Shown: positions 34,767 through 41,714 of the stretch, in pieces | How the letters are laid out: every line of letters begins with the position of its first letter | How positions within the stretch are numbered: position 1 is the first letter of the stretch | Origin: JAIBJN01 sp963775625 | GTDB taxonomy: Bacteria; Actinomycetota; Thermoleophilia; Gaiellales; Gaiellaceae | Assembly (NCBI GenBank): GCA_963775625.1 | Contig: CAVZJM010000002.1 | Span: forward strand, 124,001-188,000 | Direction of reading: 5' to 3' | Length of the DNA: 64,000 nucleotides | Position numbers and translations under genes: made by a program | The notes under the pieces: model-generated | What the model was told of the DNA's origin: nothing | The model's database searches: none | The model's input: only the letters and a program-made list of their open reading frames with translations

Positions 34767-35681
34767 CTACGGCAGTCGGGCCCGGTGCCTGAGCACGAGC
34801 CGGGCGGCGAGCATGACGACGGTCACCCAGACGGCCGTGGCGAGCGTCACGTGCAAGAGCACGAGCCCCCAGGGGAGCGCCTCGCGCCACTGGATCTCGC
34901 CGACGACCATCTGCCCGAGGAGTAGGGCGAGCACGGCGGCCGCCAGGCCGAGCTCGACCCGTGCCCGGCGCCGTTCGGCGACCAGAAGCGCGAAAAGCGC
35001 GAGGAAGGCGACGCCGAAGACGGCGGTGGCGCCGATGTGGATGTGGACGGCCTCGACGAGGTTTCCGAAGCGGACGATCTCCTCGCCTCCGGAATGTGGG
35101 CCCGCCGCGGTGACGAGCGTCCCCGAGATGACCAGGGCCGCGGCGGCGGGGACGAGCGCGAGCGCGAGCCAGGCGGAGCCGAGAGGCTCCTCGACGGCTG
35201 CCGAGCGGGCGAAATCCCGAGCTCCCAGGACGACCACGACCGCCACTCCGAGGGCAATCAGGGAGAGGAGGAAGTGGCCCATGACGATGAGCGGGTGCAG
35301 CTCGAGCAGGACGGTGATTCCTCCGAGCACTCCCTGGGCGAGCACGGTGAAGGGCAGTGCGACCGCGCTCCAGAGAAGCCAGCGCGGCATGCCGGGGACG
35401 CGGAAGGCAGCGACCGCCGCGGCGAGTGTCGTCAGGCCGACGACGAACCCCGCCACGCGGTTCCCGAACTCGATCAGCGCGTTGTAGTCCTTGGGCGGGA
35501 GGAAGGTCTCACCGCAGTTGGGCCAGTTCTCACACCCGAGCCCGGAGCCTGTGAGGCGGACGGTCGCGCCCGAGACGACGATGAGGAACAGCGCCGCGAG
35601 CGCCGCGTAGGCAAACCACTCGAAGAGCGCTGGCGAGACCGTGAGCGAGCGGAGCCGCGCCGGGCGGGCGCCGGCCTCCAT
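34767..35681 (-). CDS. ctaA: heme A synthase CtaA/COX15
   Basis: A 304-residue membrane protein with about eight helices. The Cys pair GLGCENWPNCGE in the first loop and His-bearing helices (LHPLIVMGHFLL, AVHIHIGATAVFG, LLHVTLATAVW) fit the family. The position that is often HR reads FGNR, which I recall from other actinobacterial CtaA proteins. It oxidises the heme O methyl group to give heme A for cytochrome aa3 oxidase. Its ATG overlaps the selD stop by 1 nt (TGATG). No other cox gene is present in the window. Confidence 0.92.
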   Translation of the reverse strand: MEAGARPARLRSLTVSPALFEWFAYAALAALFLIVVSGATVRLTGSGLGCENWPNCGETFLPPKDYNALIEFGNRVAGFVVGLTTLAAAVAAFRVPGMPRWLLWSAVALPFTVLAQGVLGGITVLLELHPLIVMGHFLLSLIALGVAVVVVLGARDFARSAAVEEPLGSAWLALALVPAAAALVISGTLVTAAGPHSGGEEIVRFGNLVEAVHIHIGATAVFGVAFLALFALLVAERRRARVELGLAAAVLALLLGQMVVGEIQWREALPWGLVLLHVTLATAVWVTVVMLAARLVLRHRARLP

Positions 35682-36709
35682 CAGGAGACCGTCACGCCGC
35701 TTCCCTCCGCGACTTGCCCGATGCGCGCGAGGAAGAGGCCCTCGGCGTCGAAGTGAGCGGCGAGGACCGGCGCCTTCTCGGCAGGCAGGGTGACCAGGAG
35801 ACCACCCGCCGTCTGCGGGTCGTAGCCGAGCGCGGCGACGTCGTCCGGCGTTCCGTCCAGCTCCACGGCGTGGGCGGCGAAGTCGCGATTGCGGGCGTCC
35901 CCGCCGGTGCGCACTCCCTGGGAGGCAGCCGCCAGGGCTCCCGGAAGCTCGGGGAGCGCATCCCCTACGAGCTCGATCCGCACGCCGCTCCGCTCGGCCA
36001 CCTCGTGGGCGTGGCCGAAGAGCCCGAAGCCCGTGACGTCCGTCACTGCCGACGGGTCGAACCGGCGCAGGCTTTCGGCCGCGCGGTCGTTCAGCTCGGT
36101 CATGCGGCGGGCCGCCTCGCTGACCTCCTCGTCGCCGAGCAGGCCTTTGGCGGCGGCCGCGAGCACGAGGCCCGTCCCCAGGGGCTTGGTCAGGAGCACG
36201 GCGTCGCCGGGGCCGGCCGAGCTCTTCCGCCAGAGCGCCTCCGGATGCACGGTGCCGACGACCGCGAGCCCGTACTTCGGCTCCTGGTCGCGGATGGTGT
36301 GGCCGCCTGCGAGGACGGCCCCGGCCTCCTGCACCTTGGCCGCCGCCGCGTCGAAGATCGCGCGCACGGTCTCGACCGGCAGCTCCTCCGGGAAGGCGGC
36401 GATCGAAAGCGCGAGCAGCGGCCTGCCGCCCATGGCGAAGACGTCGTTCAGGGCGTTGACGGCCGCCACCGCGCCGAAGAGGGCGGGGTCGTCGACCATG
36501 GGCGGGAAGAAGTCGGTCGTGAAGACGAGCGCCCGCTCGTCGTCGAGCTTGTAGACGGCGGCGTCGTCGGCGGGAGCGAGGCCGACGAGCAGGTTCTCCG
36601 GCGCGCTCGGCAGGAAGCCGGCGAGCAGCTCTTCGAGGCGCGCCGCCGAGTACTTCGCGGCGCAGCCGCCTCCCGCTTCGAGTCCCGTGAGGCGCGCTGT
36701 AGTGTCCAC
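35681..36709 (-). CDS. selD: selenophosphate synthase (selenide, water dikinase) SelD
   Basis: A 342-residue AIR-synthase-like enzyme that makes selenophosphate from selenide and ATP. The catalytic loop is GGGCAAKYS, with cysteine rather than selenocysteine at the nucleophile and the adjacent Lys. DDAAVYKLDDERALVFTTDFF and NALNDVFAMGG are the ATP and metal segments. GTG 36709 is the start. It is head-to-head with the DDAH-like gene, with only 3 nt between start codons. No selA, selB or selenoprotein is seen nearby, so whether it feeds Sec or selenouridine synthesis cannot be told. Confidence 0.93.
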   Translation of the reverse strand: MDTTARLTGLEAGGGCAAKYSAARLEELLAGFLPSAPENLLVGLAPADDAAVYKLDDERALVFTTDFFPPMVDDPALFGAVAAVNALNDVFAMGGRPLLALSIAAFPEELPVETVRAIFDAAAAKVQEAGAVLAGGHTIRDQEPKYGLAVVGTVHPEALWRKSSAGPGDAVLLTKPLGTGLVLAAAAKGLLGDEEVSEAARRMTELNDRAAESLRRFDPSAVTDVTGFGLFGHAHEVAERSGVRIELVGDALPELPGALAAASQGVRTGGDARNRDFAAHAVELDGTPDDVAALGYDPQTAGGLLVTLPAEKAPVLAAHFDAEGLFLARIGQVAEGSGVTVS

Positions 36710-36712
36710 CCG

Positions 36713-37582
36713 ATGGAGGTTACCGCCCGTCAGTTTGGCTGTCAGAGCATGACAGCCCCCCTCCGGCGCGTGCTCGTCCGCGCGCCACGGCCCGAGGACG
36801 CTGCGGTCTGGCAGGCCTACGGCTGGCGCTTCGAGCCAGATCCCGGCGCCATGGCGGCCGAGCACGAGGCCTTCCGGGCGCTCCTGGGCGCGGACGGCGC
36901 CGAGGTCGTCCTCGGCCAGACCCCGCACGGGCCCGACCCGGATGCGATCTACACGTACGACCCTGCGATCGTCGCCGACGCCGGCGCGATCCTCCTCCGG
37001 CCGGGCAAGGAGGGCAGGCGCGGCGAGCCGGACGCGATGGCCGCCGACTTCGTCGAGGCCGGGGTCTCGATCGCCGGGCGTCTCGAAGCGCCGGCGCTCG
37101 CGGAGGGCGGGGACACCGTCTGGCTGGACGAGCGCACCCTCCTCGTCGGGCACGGGTACCGGACGAACGCCGCGGGAATCGCAGCGCTGCGCGAGCTGCT
37201 CCCGGACGTCGAGGTCGTGGCGTTCGACCTGCCCCACTACCACGGCCCGGCCGAGGTCATGCACCTCATGTCGTTCCTGTCGCCGCTCGACGTCGACCTG
37301 GCCGTCGTCTACCTGCCGCTCATGCCGGTTCGCCTCGTCGAGATCCTCCGGGAGCGCGGCATCGAGCTCGTCGAGGTGCCGGACGAGGAATTCGAGTCGA
37401 TGGGCCCGAACGTCCTGGCCCTCGGCCCGCGCGTCGCGCTCGCGCTCGCCGGCAACGACGAGACGCGGCGGCGGATGGACAAGGCGGGCGTCGACGTCCG
37501 CGTCTACCGGGGAGAGCACATCTCACGGCCGGGCGACGGCGGCCCGACCTGCCTCACGCGCCCGCTCCTCCGCGGCCACTAG
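36713..37582 (+). CDS. amidinotransferase / dimethylarginine dimethylaminohydrolase-like enzyme
   Basis: A 289-residue protein starting at ATG 36713 (MEVTARQFGCQSM), the conserved family N-terminus; ATG 36749 is the alternative. Guanidino-modifying motifs are visible: EGGDTVW, the His-bearing VMHLMSFLSPL and the catalytic Cys in GGPTCLTRPLLR. It belongs to the DDAH/arginine deiminase fold and hydrolyses arginine or a methylarginine. Promoter signals must lie inside the divergent selD gene. Confidence 0.88.
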   Translation: MEVTARQFGCQSMTAPLRRVLVRAPRPEDAAVWQAYGWRFEPDPGAMAAEHEAFRALLGADGAEVVLGQTPHGPDPDAIYTYDPAIVADAGAILLRPGKEGRRGEPDAMAADFVEAGVSIAGRLEAPALAEGGDTVWLDERTLLVGHGYRTNAAGIAALRELLPDVEVVAFDLPHYHGPAEVMHLMSFLSPLDVDLAVVYLPLMPVRLVEILRERGIELVEVPDEEFESMGPNVLALGPRVALALAGNDETRRRMDKAGVDVRVYRGEHISRPGDGGPTCLTRPLLRGH

Positions 37583-37760
37583 CCCGTCCCTTCGAGCCAC
37601 GTCCCGGTTGCCAGCAGACACCAGGCCGTGGCCAAAGCGGCCGCGTGTGGACGGCCGGCCAGGCGCTTTGCAGGGAGGATGCGACCCGCTCCCCAGGCAT
37701 GTCCCGCCGAAAGGGCCATGCCCGGGGTCAGACCCCGGGCGTGGCCGGTGGGGACACGGC
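37583..37760. other. 178-nt gap with GC-rich palindrome
   Basis: No gene. The main content is the long palindrome at 37714-37746. Confidence 0.4.
37714..37746. repeat. GC-rich palindromic repeat, copy 1
   Basis: GGCCATGCCCGGGGTC-A-GACCCCGGGCGTGGCC: a 16-bp stem with one G-T wobble. Its ATGCCC-CGGGG-CAG-CCC core recurs imperfectly at 61346-61378 and 61474-61494. It could terminate both convergent genes or be a REP-like element. Confidence 0.55.
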
Positions 37761-38747
37761 TCAGCGGAGGAGGAAGCCTTCGCCCAGCGGATCCGACGGG
37801 TCGAGCGTGAACTCGTGCGCGCCGGTGCGATAGGCGCTGCCTTCGACCTCCGTGATCACCGCCGGTCGGCCGGCGACCTCGGCGTCGCCGACGACCCAGG
37901 CGTGGAACTCGCCGCCCGCGATCCCCGCGTGGACGAGCTCCTCGCCGCGCGGCAGCTCGCCCGCCCGCTCGAGCAGGGCGAGCCGTGCGGAGGTACCGCT
38001 GCCGCAGGGCGAGCGGTCGACCTCGCCGTCCGCGAACACCGTCACGTTTCGCTGGCGAAGCGGCGGGCCCATGTCGACCCGCTCCCAGAAGATCACGCCG
38101 TAGACGTCCCGGAGCTCCGGCTCCTCGGGGTGGACGAACGGCCGCTGCGCCTCCAGGCCCGCCTTGATCTCCCGCCCGAGCTCGATCAGCTGCGGGAGGT
38201 TCCGCGCCTGCACGGGGAGCGGCGAGGCGACGGAGGCGTAGAACGCCCCGCCGAACGCGACATCCGCCCTCAGGCCTTCGGCGAGCAGGGCTTCTGCCTC
38301 GGCGTAGGCCGGAACGTTCCGAAACCGCACGGAGCGCACCACGCCGCCCTCCACGCGCGCGACCGTCTCCAGCCTGCCGGACGGCACGTCCACGACGACC
38401 CGCGTCTCCGGCCCCGTGACCTGCAGCACGCCGCTCTCGAGCGCCCAGGTGACGAGGGCGATCGTGCCGTGCCCGCAGGCCGTCGAGTACCCGGCGTTGT
38501 GGAAGAAGACCACGCCGAGGTCGGCGCCCTCGTCCTCCGGCTCGGTCACGAAGCAGCCGTACATGTCGGCGTGGCCTCGCGGCTCGTACACGAGGAGCCT
38601 GCGCACGTGATCCAGCTGCTCCAGCGCGAACCGCCTCTTCTCGAGGATCGAGCCGCCCTCGAGCGGCCGAACGCCTCCGGTCACGATCCGGAACGGCTCC
38701 CCGGCGGTGTGGTAGTCGACGGCCGCGACCGCCGGCGCACCGTTCAA
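37761..38747 (-). CDS. proline racemase / 4-hydroxyproline epimerase family enzyme
   Basis: About 328 residues. The start is taken as TTG 38747 with GGTGAGG 8 nt upstream, as no ATG or GTG fits; the N-terminus VDYHTAGEPFRIVTGG is conserved. Both catalytic cysteines are present: TACGHGTIAL and DRSPCGSGTSARLA. Because the second Cys is kept (not Thr), a racemase or epimerase is favoured over trans-3-hydroxyproline dehydratase. It lies 23 nt downstream of the rhodanese gene. The substrate within the family is not determined. Confidence 0.87.
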   Translation of the reverse strand: MNGAPAVAAVDYHTAGEPFRIVTGGVRPLEGGSILEKRRFALEQLDHVRRLLVYEPRGHADMYGCFVTEPEDEGADLGVVFFHNAGYSTACGHGTIALVTWALESGVLQVTGPETRVVVDVPSGRLETVARVEGGVVRSVRFRNVPAYAEAEALLAEGLRADVAFGGAFYASVASPLPVQARNLPQLIELGREIKAGLEAQRPFVHPEEPELRDVYGVIFWERVDMGPPLRQRNVTVFADGEVDRSPCGSGTSARLALLERAGELPRGEELVHAGIAGGEFHAWVVGDAEVAGRPAVITEVEGSAYRTGAHEFTLDPSDPLGEGFLLR

Positions 38748-38770
38748 GCCGACGACCTCACCTCGAACCG

Positions 38771-39625
38771 CTACTGGGCGCCCTTCTCGATCGGCACGTC
38801 GACGAGATTCCCCCACTCCGTCCACGAGCCGTCGTAGTTGCGCACGTCCTCGTAGCCGAGCAGCTCGCGCAGCACGAACCACGTGTGGGCGCTGCGCTCC
38901 CCGATCCGGCAGTACGCCGTGACCGGCTCTGACGGCGTGACACCTTTGCTCCCGTAGAGGTCGCGGAGCTCGTCGGCGGTCTTGAAGGTTCCGTCGTCGC
39001 GGACCGCGCTGGCCCACGGGATGGAGACCGCCGTCGGGATGTGGCCCGCGCGCTGGGCGCCCTCCTGCTCGTAGCCGGGAGGGGCGATCAGGTCGCCGGC
39101 GTACTCGCCCGGCGAGCGCACGTCGACGAGGGAGACGCCGCCGCCTTCGAGCCACTCGCGCACCTGGTCGCGGTAGGCGCGAATCGTCTCGTCGCGCTCG
39201 GCGGCCGAGTACGGCTGCGGAGCGGGGGTGGGAACGTCCGCTGTGAGCTCGCGCCCCTCGTCGATCCACTTCTGGCGGCCGCCGTCGAGGATGCGGACGT
39301 CGCCGTGCCCGTACACCTTCAGGTACCAGTAGGCGTAGGCGGCGAACCAGTTGTTCTTGTCGCCGTAGAGAACCACGGTCGTCGAGTTGCCGATCCCCCG
39401 CTCGCCGAGGACGCGCTCGAAGCTCGCGCGATCGACGATGTCGCGCTCGACGGGATCCTGCAGGTCCTCTCGCCAGTGGAGCTTGACCGCGCCGGCGATG
39501 TGGCCCTCGTCGTAGAGGTCGGGATTCTCGTCCACCTCGGCGACGACGAGCTCCGCCTCGCCCAAATGCTCGACCAGCCACTCGGTCGTGACGAGCACGG
39601 CGTTCGCGTATCCGTTCTCCGCCAT
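38771..39625 (-). CDS. two-domain thiosulfate sulfurtransferase (rhodanese)
   Basis: A 284-residue protein. ATG 39625 (MAENGYAN) has a near-perfect GGAGGTG upstream. Two rhodanese domains: an inactive N-terminal one (VAEVDENPDLYDEGHIAGAVKLHW) and a C-terminal one with the active loop YCRIGERSAHTW. It transfers sulfane sulfur from thiosulfate to cyanide or other thiol acceptors. An inverted repeat (39645-39663) lies at its likely transcription start. Confidence 0.92.
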   Translation of the reverse strand: MAENGYANAVLVTTEWLVEHLGEAELVVAEVDENPDLYDEGHIAGAVKLHWREDLQDPVERDIVDRASFERVLGERGIGNSTTVVLYGDKNNWFAAYAYWYLKVYGHGDVRILDGGRQKWIDEGRELTADVPTPAPQPYSAAERDETIRAYRDQVREWLEGGGVSLVDVRSPGEYAGDLIAPPGYEQEGAQRAGHIPTAVSIPWASAVRDDGTFKTADELRDLYGSKGVTPSEPVTAYCRIGERSAHTWFVLRELLGYEDVRNYDGSWTEWGNLVDVPIEKGAQ

Positions 39626-39959
39626 TCGGCACCTCCAGGTATGTTGCTTCAGAAAGTGAAGCACACACTAGCGGCTCGCGCCTGGGCGCGATACCGCAAC
39701 GCTACAGGAGGTGTTCCGCGAGCAAGGCGAGGGCCGCGAGCCACATCGCGGCGAGCACGCCGAGGAGCGGCGCGAGCGGGCGGAGGGAAGGACGCTGATG
39801 CATGGATCGAAGCGAGTCTCGGATCGCGCCGGAGAGATTCGACGTCAAGACGAAGCATCCTTCCCGCGTTGTTGAGGCGAGAGACGGCGCCGCGCCACAG
39901 ACGAGCACTCCGAGGACGGGCGCAGCGGCCGTCCTTCCCTGGATTCTTCGTGGCGCGAT
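39626..39959. other. 334-nt region between the rhodanese gene and the small peptide gene
   Basis: It holds the rhodanese promoter region. A 33-codon minus-strand frame (39702-39803, ATG 39803) encodes a short hydrophobic helix ending LAALALLAEHLL, but has no convincing ribosome binding site, so it is noted and not called as a gene. Confidence 0.4.
39645..39663. promoter_or_regulatory. inverted repeat TGCTTCA-GAAAG-TGAAGCA upstream of the rhodanese gene
   Basis: A perfect 7-bp inverted repeat, just downstream of a TAGTGT hexamer (39666-39671, minus strand), where transcription of the rhodanese gene should start. Probably an operator. Its halves resemble the TTCAC/GTGAA motifs around the promoters at 41.4 kb. 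Confidence 0.45.
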
Positions 39960-40046
39960 CTAGCGGCCGCCGAAATGGCCCCATCCGGCCAGCGGTGCAA
40001 GGAACGCCACCAGCGTGGTCAGCGTCAGGAGAGCCTTCACCTTCAC
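39960..40046 (-). CDS. 28-residue exported-type small peptide downstream of an XRE-TPR regulator
   Basis: A very short gene. GTG 40046 has a perfect AGGAGG 8 nt upstream (in cacctcct, 40053-40060); ATG 40052, 2 codons earlier, is the alternative but sits on the SD. It reads two lysines, about 14 hydrophobic residues (ALLTLTTLVAFLAPLA) and a polar Gly/Trp/His/Arg tail, GWGHFGGR: a signal-peptide or pro-peptide layout. It begins 13 nt after the XRE-TPR stop. Excellent translation signal plus position suggest a signalling pro-peptide for that regulator; a membrane micro-protein is the alternative. Confidence 0.6.
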   Translation of the reverse strand: MKVKALLTLTTLVAFLAPLAGWGHFGGR

Positions 40047-40059
40047 GGTCATCACCTCC

Positions 40060-41400
40060 TCAGAATTGGAAGTCCTGGAGCGCCTCGGCCGCGCAGCGAT
40101 AGAGCCTTGCTGCTCGCCGGTCGTCGCCCCGCCGCCCCGCAAGGTCACCCTGCGCGATCCAGGCCGCGGCGCGATGGCTGGCTGAGGAAAGTTGGTCGAA
40201 GCTCGACTCGGCGGCGGCGAACTGCGTGTCCGCCTCGTCCAGCCGTCCCTGTTCGAGGAGCGAGCGACCGAGCACGAGCTGGGCGTTGCCGATCTCGTCG
40301 AGATGGTCGACTCTGCCGTCGAGCATCTCGAGCGCCTGGCGCGACTGGGCCTCGGCGAGATCGATCTTGCCGGTGCGGAGATGCACCTGGGCGAGCGAGG
40401 AGATGACGCGGGCAGCGTCGATATCGTCGCCGACGTCGAGAAGCACCTTGACGGACTGCTTGAGGTAGGCGATCGACTCCTCGGGCTTCCCGAGCTGGAA
40501 GTTCAGGGCCCCGATCTCGTTCAGGAGCTTCCCGACGTTCGCCTGGTCCCGGAACTCCTCGTAGATCGCCTTCGCCTTCTCCGCGTACGAGCGCGCGAGC
40601 ACCCAGTTCCCGGTGCGCTCGGCGATCAGCGAGTACTGGAAGTAGACGTGCCCCATCGTGTGGCGGTCGTTGAGGCCTTCGGCCAGCTCGAGAGCCCGCT
40701 CGGCGTCCTCCTGCGCCGCCGCCCAGTCCCGCTGGCGCTGGTAGCAGCGCGAGCGCCACTCGCAGATGTGCGAGCGCAGCCGGTCGGCGGGGAGGGGCGA
40801 GCGGTCCGCGAGCTCGAGCGCCTGGGTGTAGAGCGCCAGGGCGGTCGAGATCGAGTTGAGCTTGAACCGGCAGCAGGCGAGGTGGTACAGCACCTGCGCC
40901 CGGTCCACGTCCGTGAACATCGGTTCCTCGGAGAGGCTCCGGCCGCGGTCGAGGATCTCGATCGCCCGCCGGATCTCGCCGAGGTACATGCGCGACCACG
41001 CCTCCGCGAGCACCGCGCGGAGCTCGAGCTCGGGAGCGGCGAGCGTCGGGAGCACCGACACGAGCTGCTCCAGCTCGGCGACGGCCTCCTCGTACTGGCT
41101 CGCCTCGATCGCGGCCTCGGCACGTGCGATCACGCTCTCGACGCGCTCGCGCTCGCTCGACGAGACGCCGATCTCGAGGAAGGTGGCATCGACGCCGAGC
41201 TGGCCGGCCAGCCACTCGATCGTCTCGGCGGTCGGCCTGGTCTTCCCGCGCTCGATCTGGCTGAGGTACTCCTTCGAGAAGCGCTCGCCCGCGAGATCGG
41301 TCTGCGTCAGCCCCCGGGCGATGCGAAGCTGCCGGACGCGCTCCCCGAGGGAGGGGCGTGCGGGCGGCGAGAGGCGGGTGAGTGCGGCGAGCTCGGACAT
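40060..41400 (-). CDS. XRE-family regulator with TPR domain (second copy), RRNPP-like layout
   Basis: A 446-residue protein. Residues about 18-75 are an HTH (LGERVRQLRIARGLTQTDLAGERFSKEYLSQIERGKTRP split into helices 1-4); from about 95 to the end it is a TPR array (LYHLACCRFKLNSISTALALYTQAL, EIGALNFQLGKPEESIAYLKQS). Such two-part regulators bind short peptides in the RRNPP group of Firmicutes. It has its own promoter with a TATAGT -10 and is followed at once by the small peptide gene. Similar in layout to 28133-29434. Confidence 0.9.
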   Translation of the reverse strand: MSELAALTRLSPPARPSLGERVRQLRIARGLTQTDLAGERFSKEYLSQIERGKTRPTAETIEWLAGQLGVDATFLEIGVSSSERERVESVIARAEAAIEASQYEEAVAELEQLVSVLPTLAAPELELRAVLAEAWSRMYLGEIRRAIEILDRGRSLSEEPMFTDVDRAQVLYHLACCRFKLNSISTALALYTQALELADRSPLPADRLRSHICEWRSRCYQRQRDWAAAQEDAERALELAEGLNDRHTMGHVYFQYSLIAERTGNWVLARSYAEKAKAIYEEFRDQANVGKLLNEIGALNFQLGKPEESIAYLKQSVKVLLDVGDDIDAARVISSLAQVHLRTGKIDLAEAQSRQALEMLDGRVDHLDEIGNAQLVLGRSLLEQGRLDEADTQFAAAESSFDQLSSASHRAAAWIAQGDLAGRRGDDRRAARLYRCAAEALQDFQF

Positions 41401-41414
41401 GGTTTCTACAGTGA

Positions 41415-41442
41415 ACTATACGAGCAAAAAATTACTTCACAA
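41415..41442 (-). promoter_or_regulatory. promoter of the second XRE-TPR gene
   Basis: On the minus strand, TTGTGA (41442-41437) and TATAGT (41420-41415) are 16 nt apart, and ATG 41400 follows 14 nt later. CAGTGAA at 41409-41415 overlaps the -10 and is the inverted partner of TTCACTG at 41461-41467 in the divergent promoter. Confidence 0.65.
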
Positions 41443-41448
41443 CCCCAC

Positions 41449-41476
41449 TTGACTTCCCGTTTCACTGGGCTATAGT
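41449..41476 (+). promoter_or_regulatory. near-consensus sigma70 promoter facing away from the XRE-TPR gene
   Basis: TTGACT (41449-41454), 16 nt, TATAGT (41471-41476). It is the best promoter in the window, yet the next plus-strand gene is more than 2 kb away and the MFS gene lies on the other strand. The transcript start is near 41483. TTCACTG sits in its spacer. Confidence 0.7.
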
Positions 41477-41482
41477 CAGACC

Positions 41483-41690
41483 GTTCCGCACTTCTGCCAG
41501 ACGCCAGGCAAGAGGGGTGCGGGAGGCGCGCCAATTCCCGGCGACACCAACCCGGAGGCATCGGCTGGGCCGCAGAGCCGGAGTCTCCGGGTTGTCGCCT
41601 TTCACGAACATGGTTGAAGCGTCGGCTCCGGAGCCGGTTTCGTCCATCCCCCGTTCGGACCCGTTGACCGCTCGTGAAGCGGTCATACCG
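41483..41690 (+). ncRNA. candidate structured non-coding RNA of unknown class
   Basis: Starting about 7 nt after a strong promoter, about 200 nt contain successive stems: CCGCAC...GTGCGG (41487-41522), CGGGA...TCCCG (41520-41540), a long imperfect hairpin GGCGAC..AACCCGGAG paired with CTCCGGGTT-GTCGCC (41540-41598), CGGCTCCGGAGCCG, and a terminator-like TGACCGCT-CGTGA-AGCGGTCA near 41665-41685. It ends before the convergent MFS stop codon (41715). Its only coding option is a short frame from ATG 41610 lacking a ribosome site. No match to known RNA families is recognised. Confidence 0.5.
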
Positions 41691-41714
41691 TTCGCCTACT
41701 TCTCCCCTACCGGG

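Noticed and set aside
39702..39803. 33-codon hydrophobic ORF between rhodanese and the peptide gene
   Set aside because: No ribosome binding site and no context; could be a chance helix-coding frame.
41483..41690. Known RNA classes (6S, tmRNA, SRP, cobalamin, TPP, SAM, c-di-AMP or c-di-GMP riboswitches)
   Set aside because: None of their signature motifs could be found by eye; left as unclassified.
41517..41714. Plus-strand open frame running from 41517 into the antisense of the MFS gene
   Set aside because: No ribosome site, no domain, and most of its length is antisense to a clear transporter gene.
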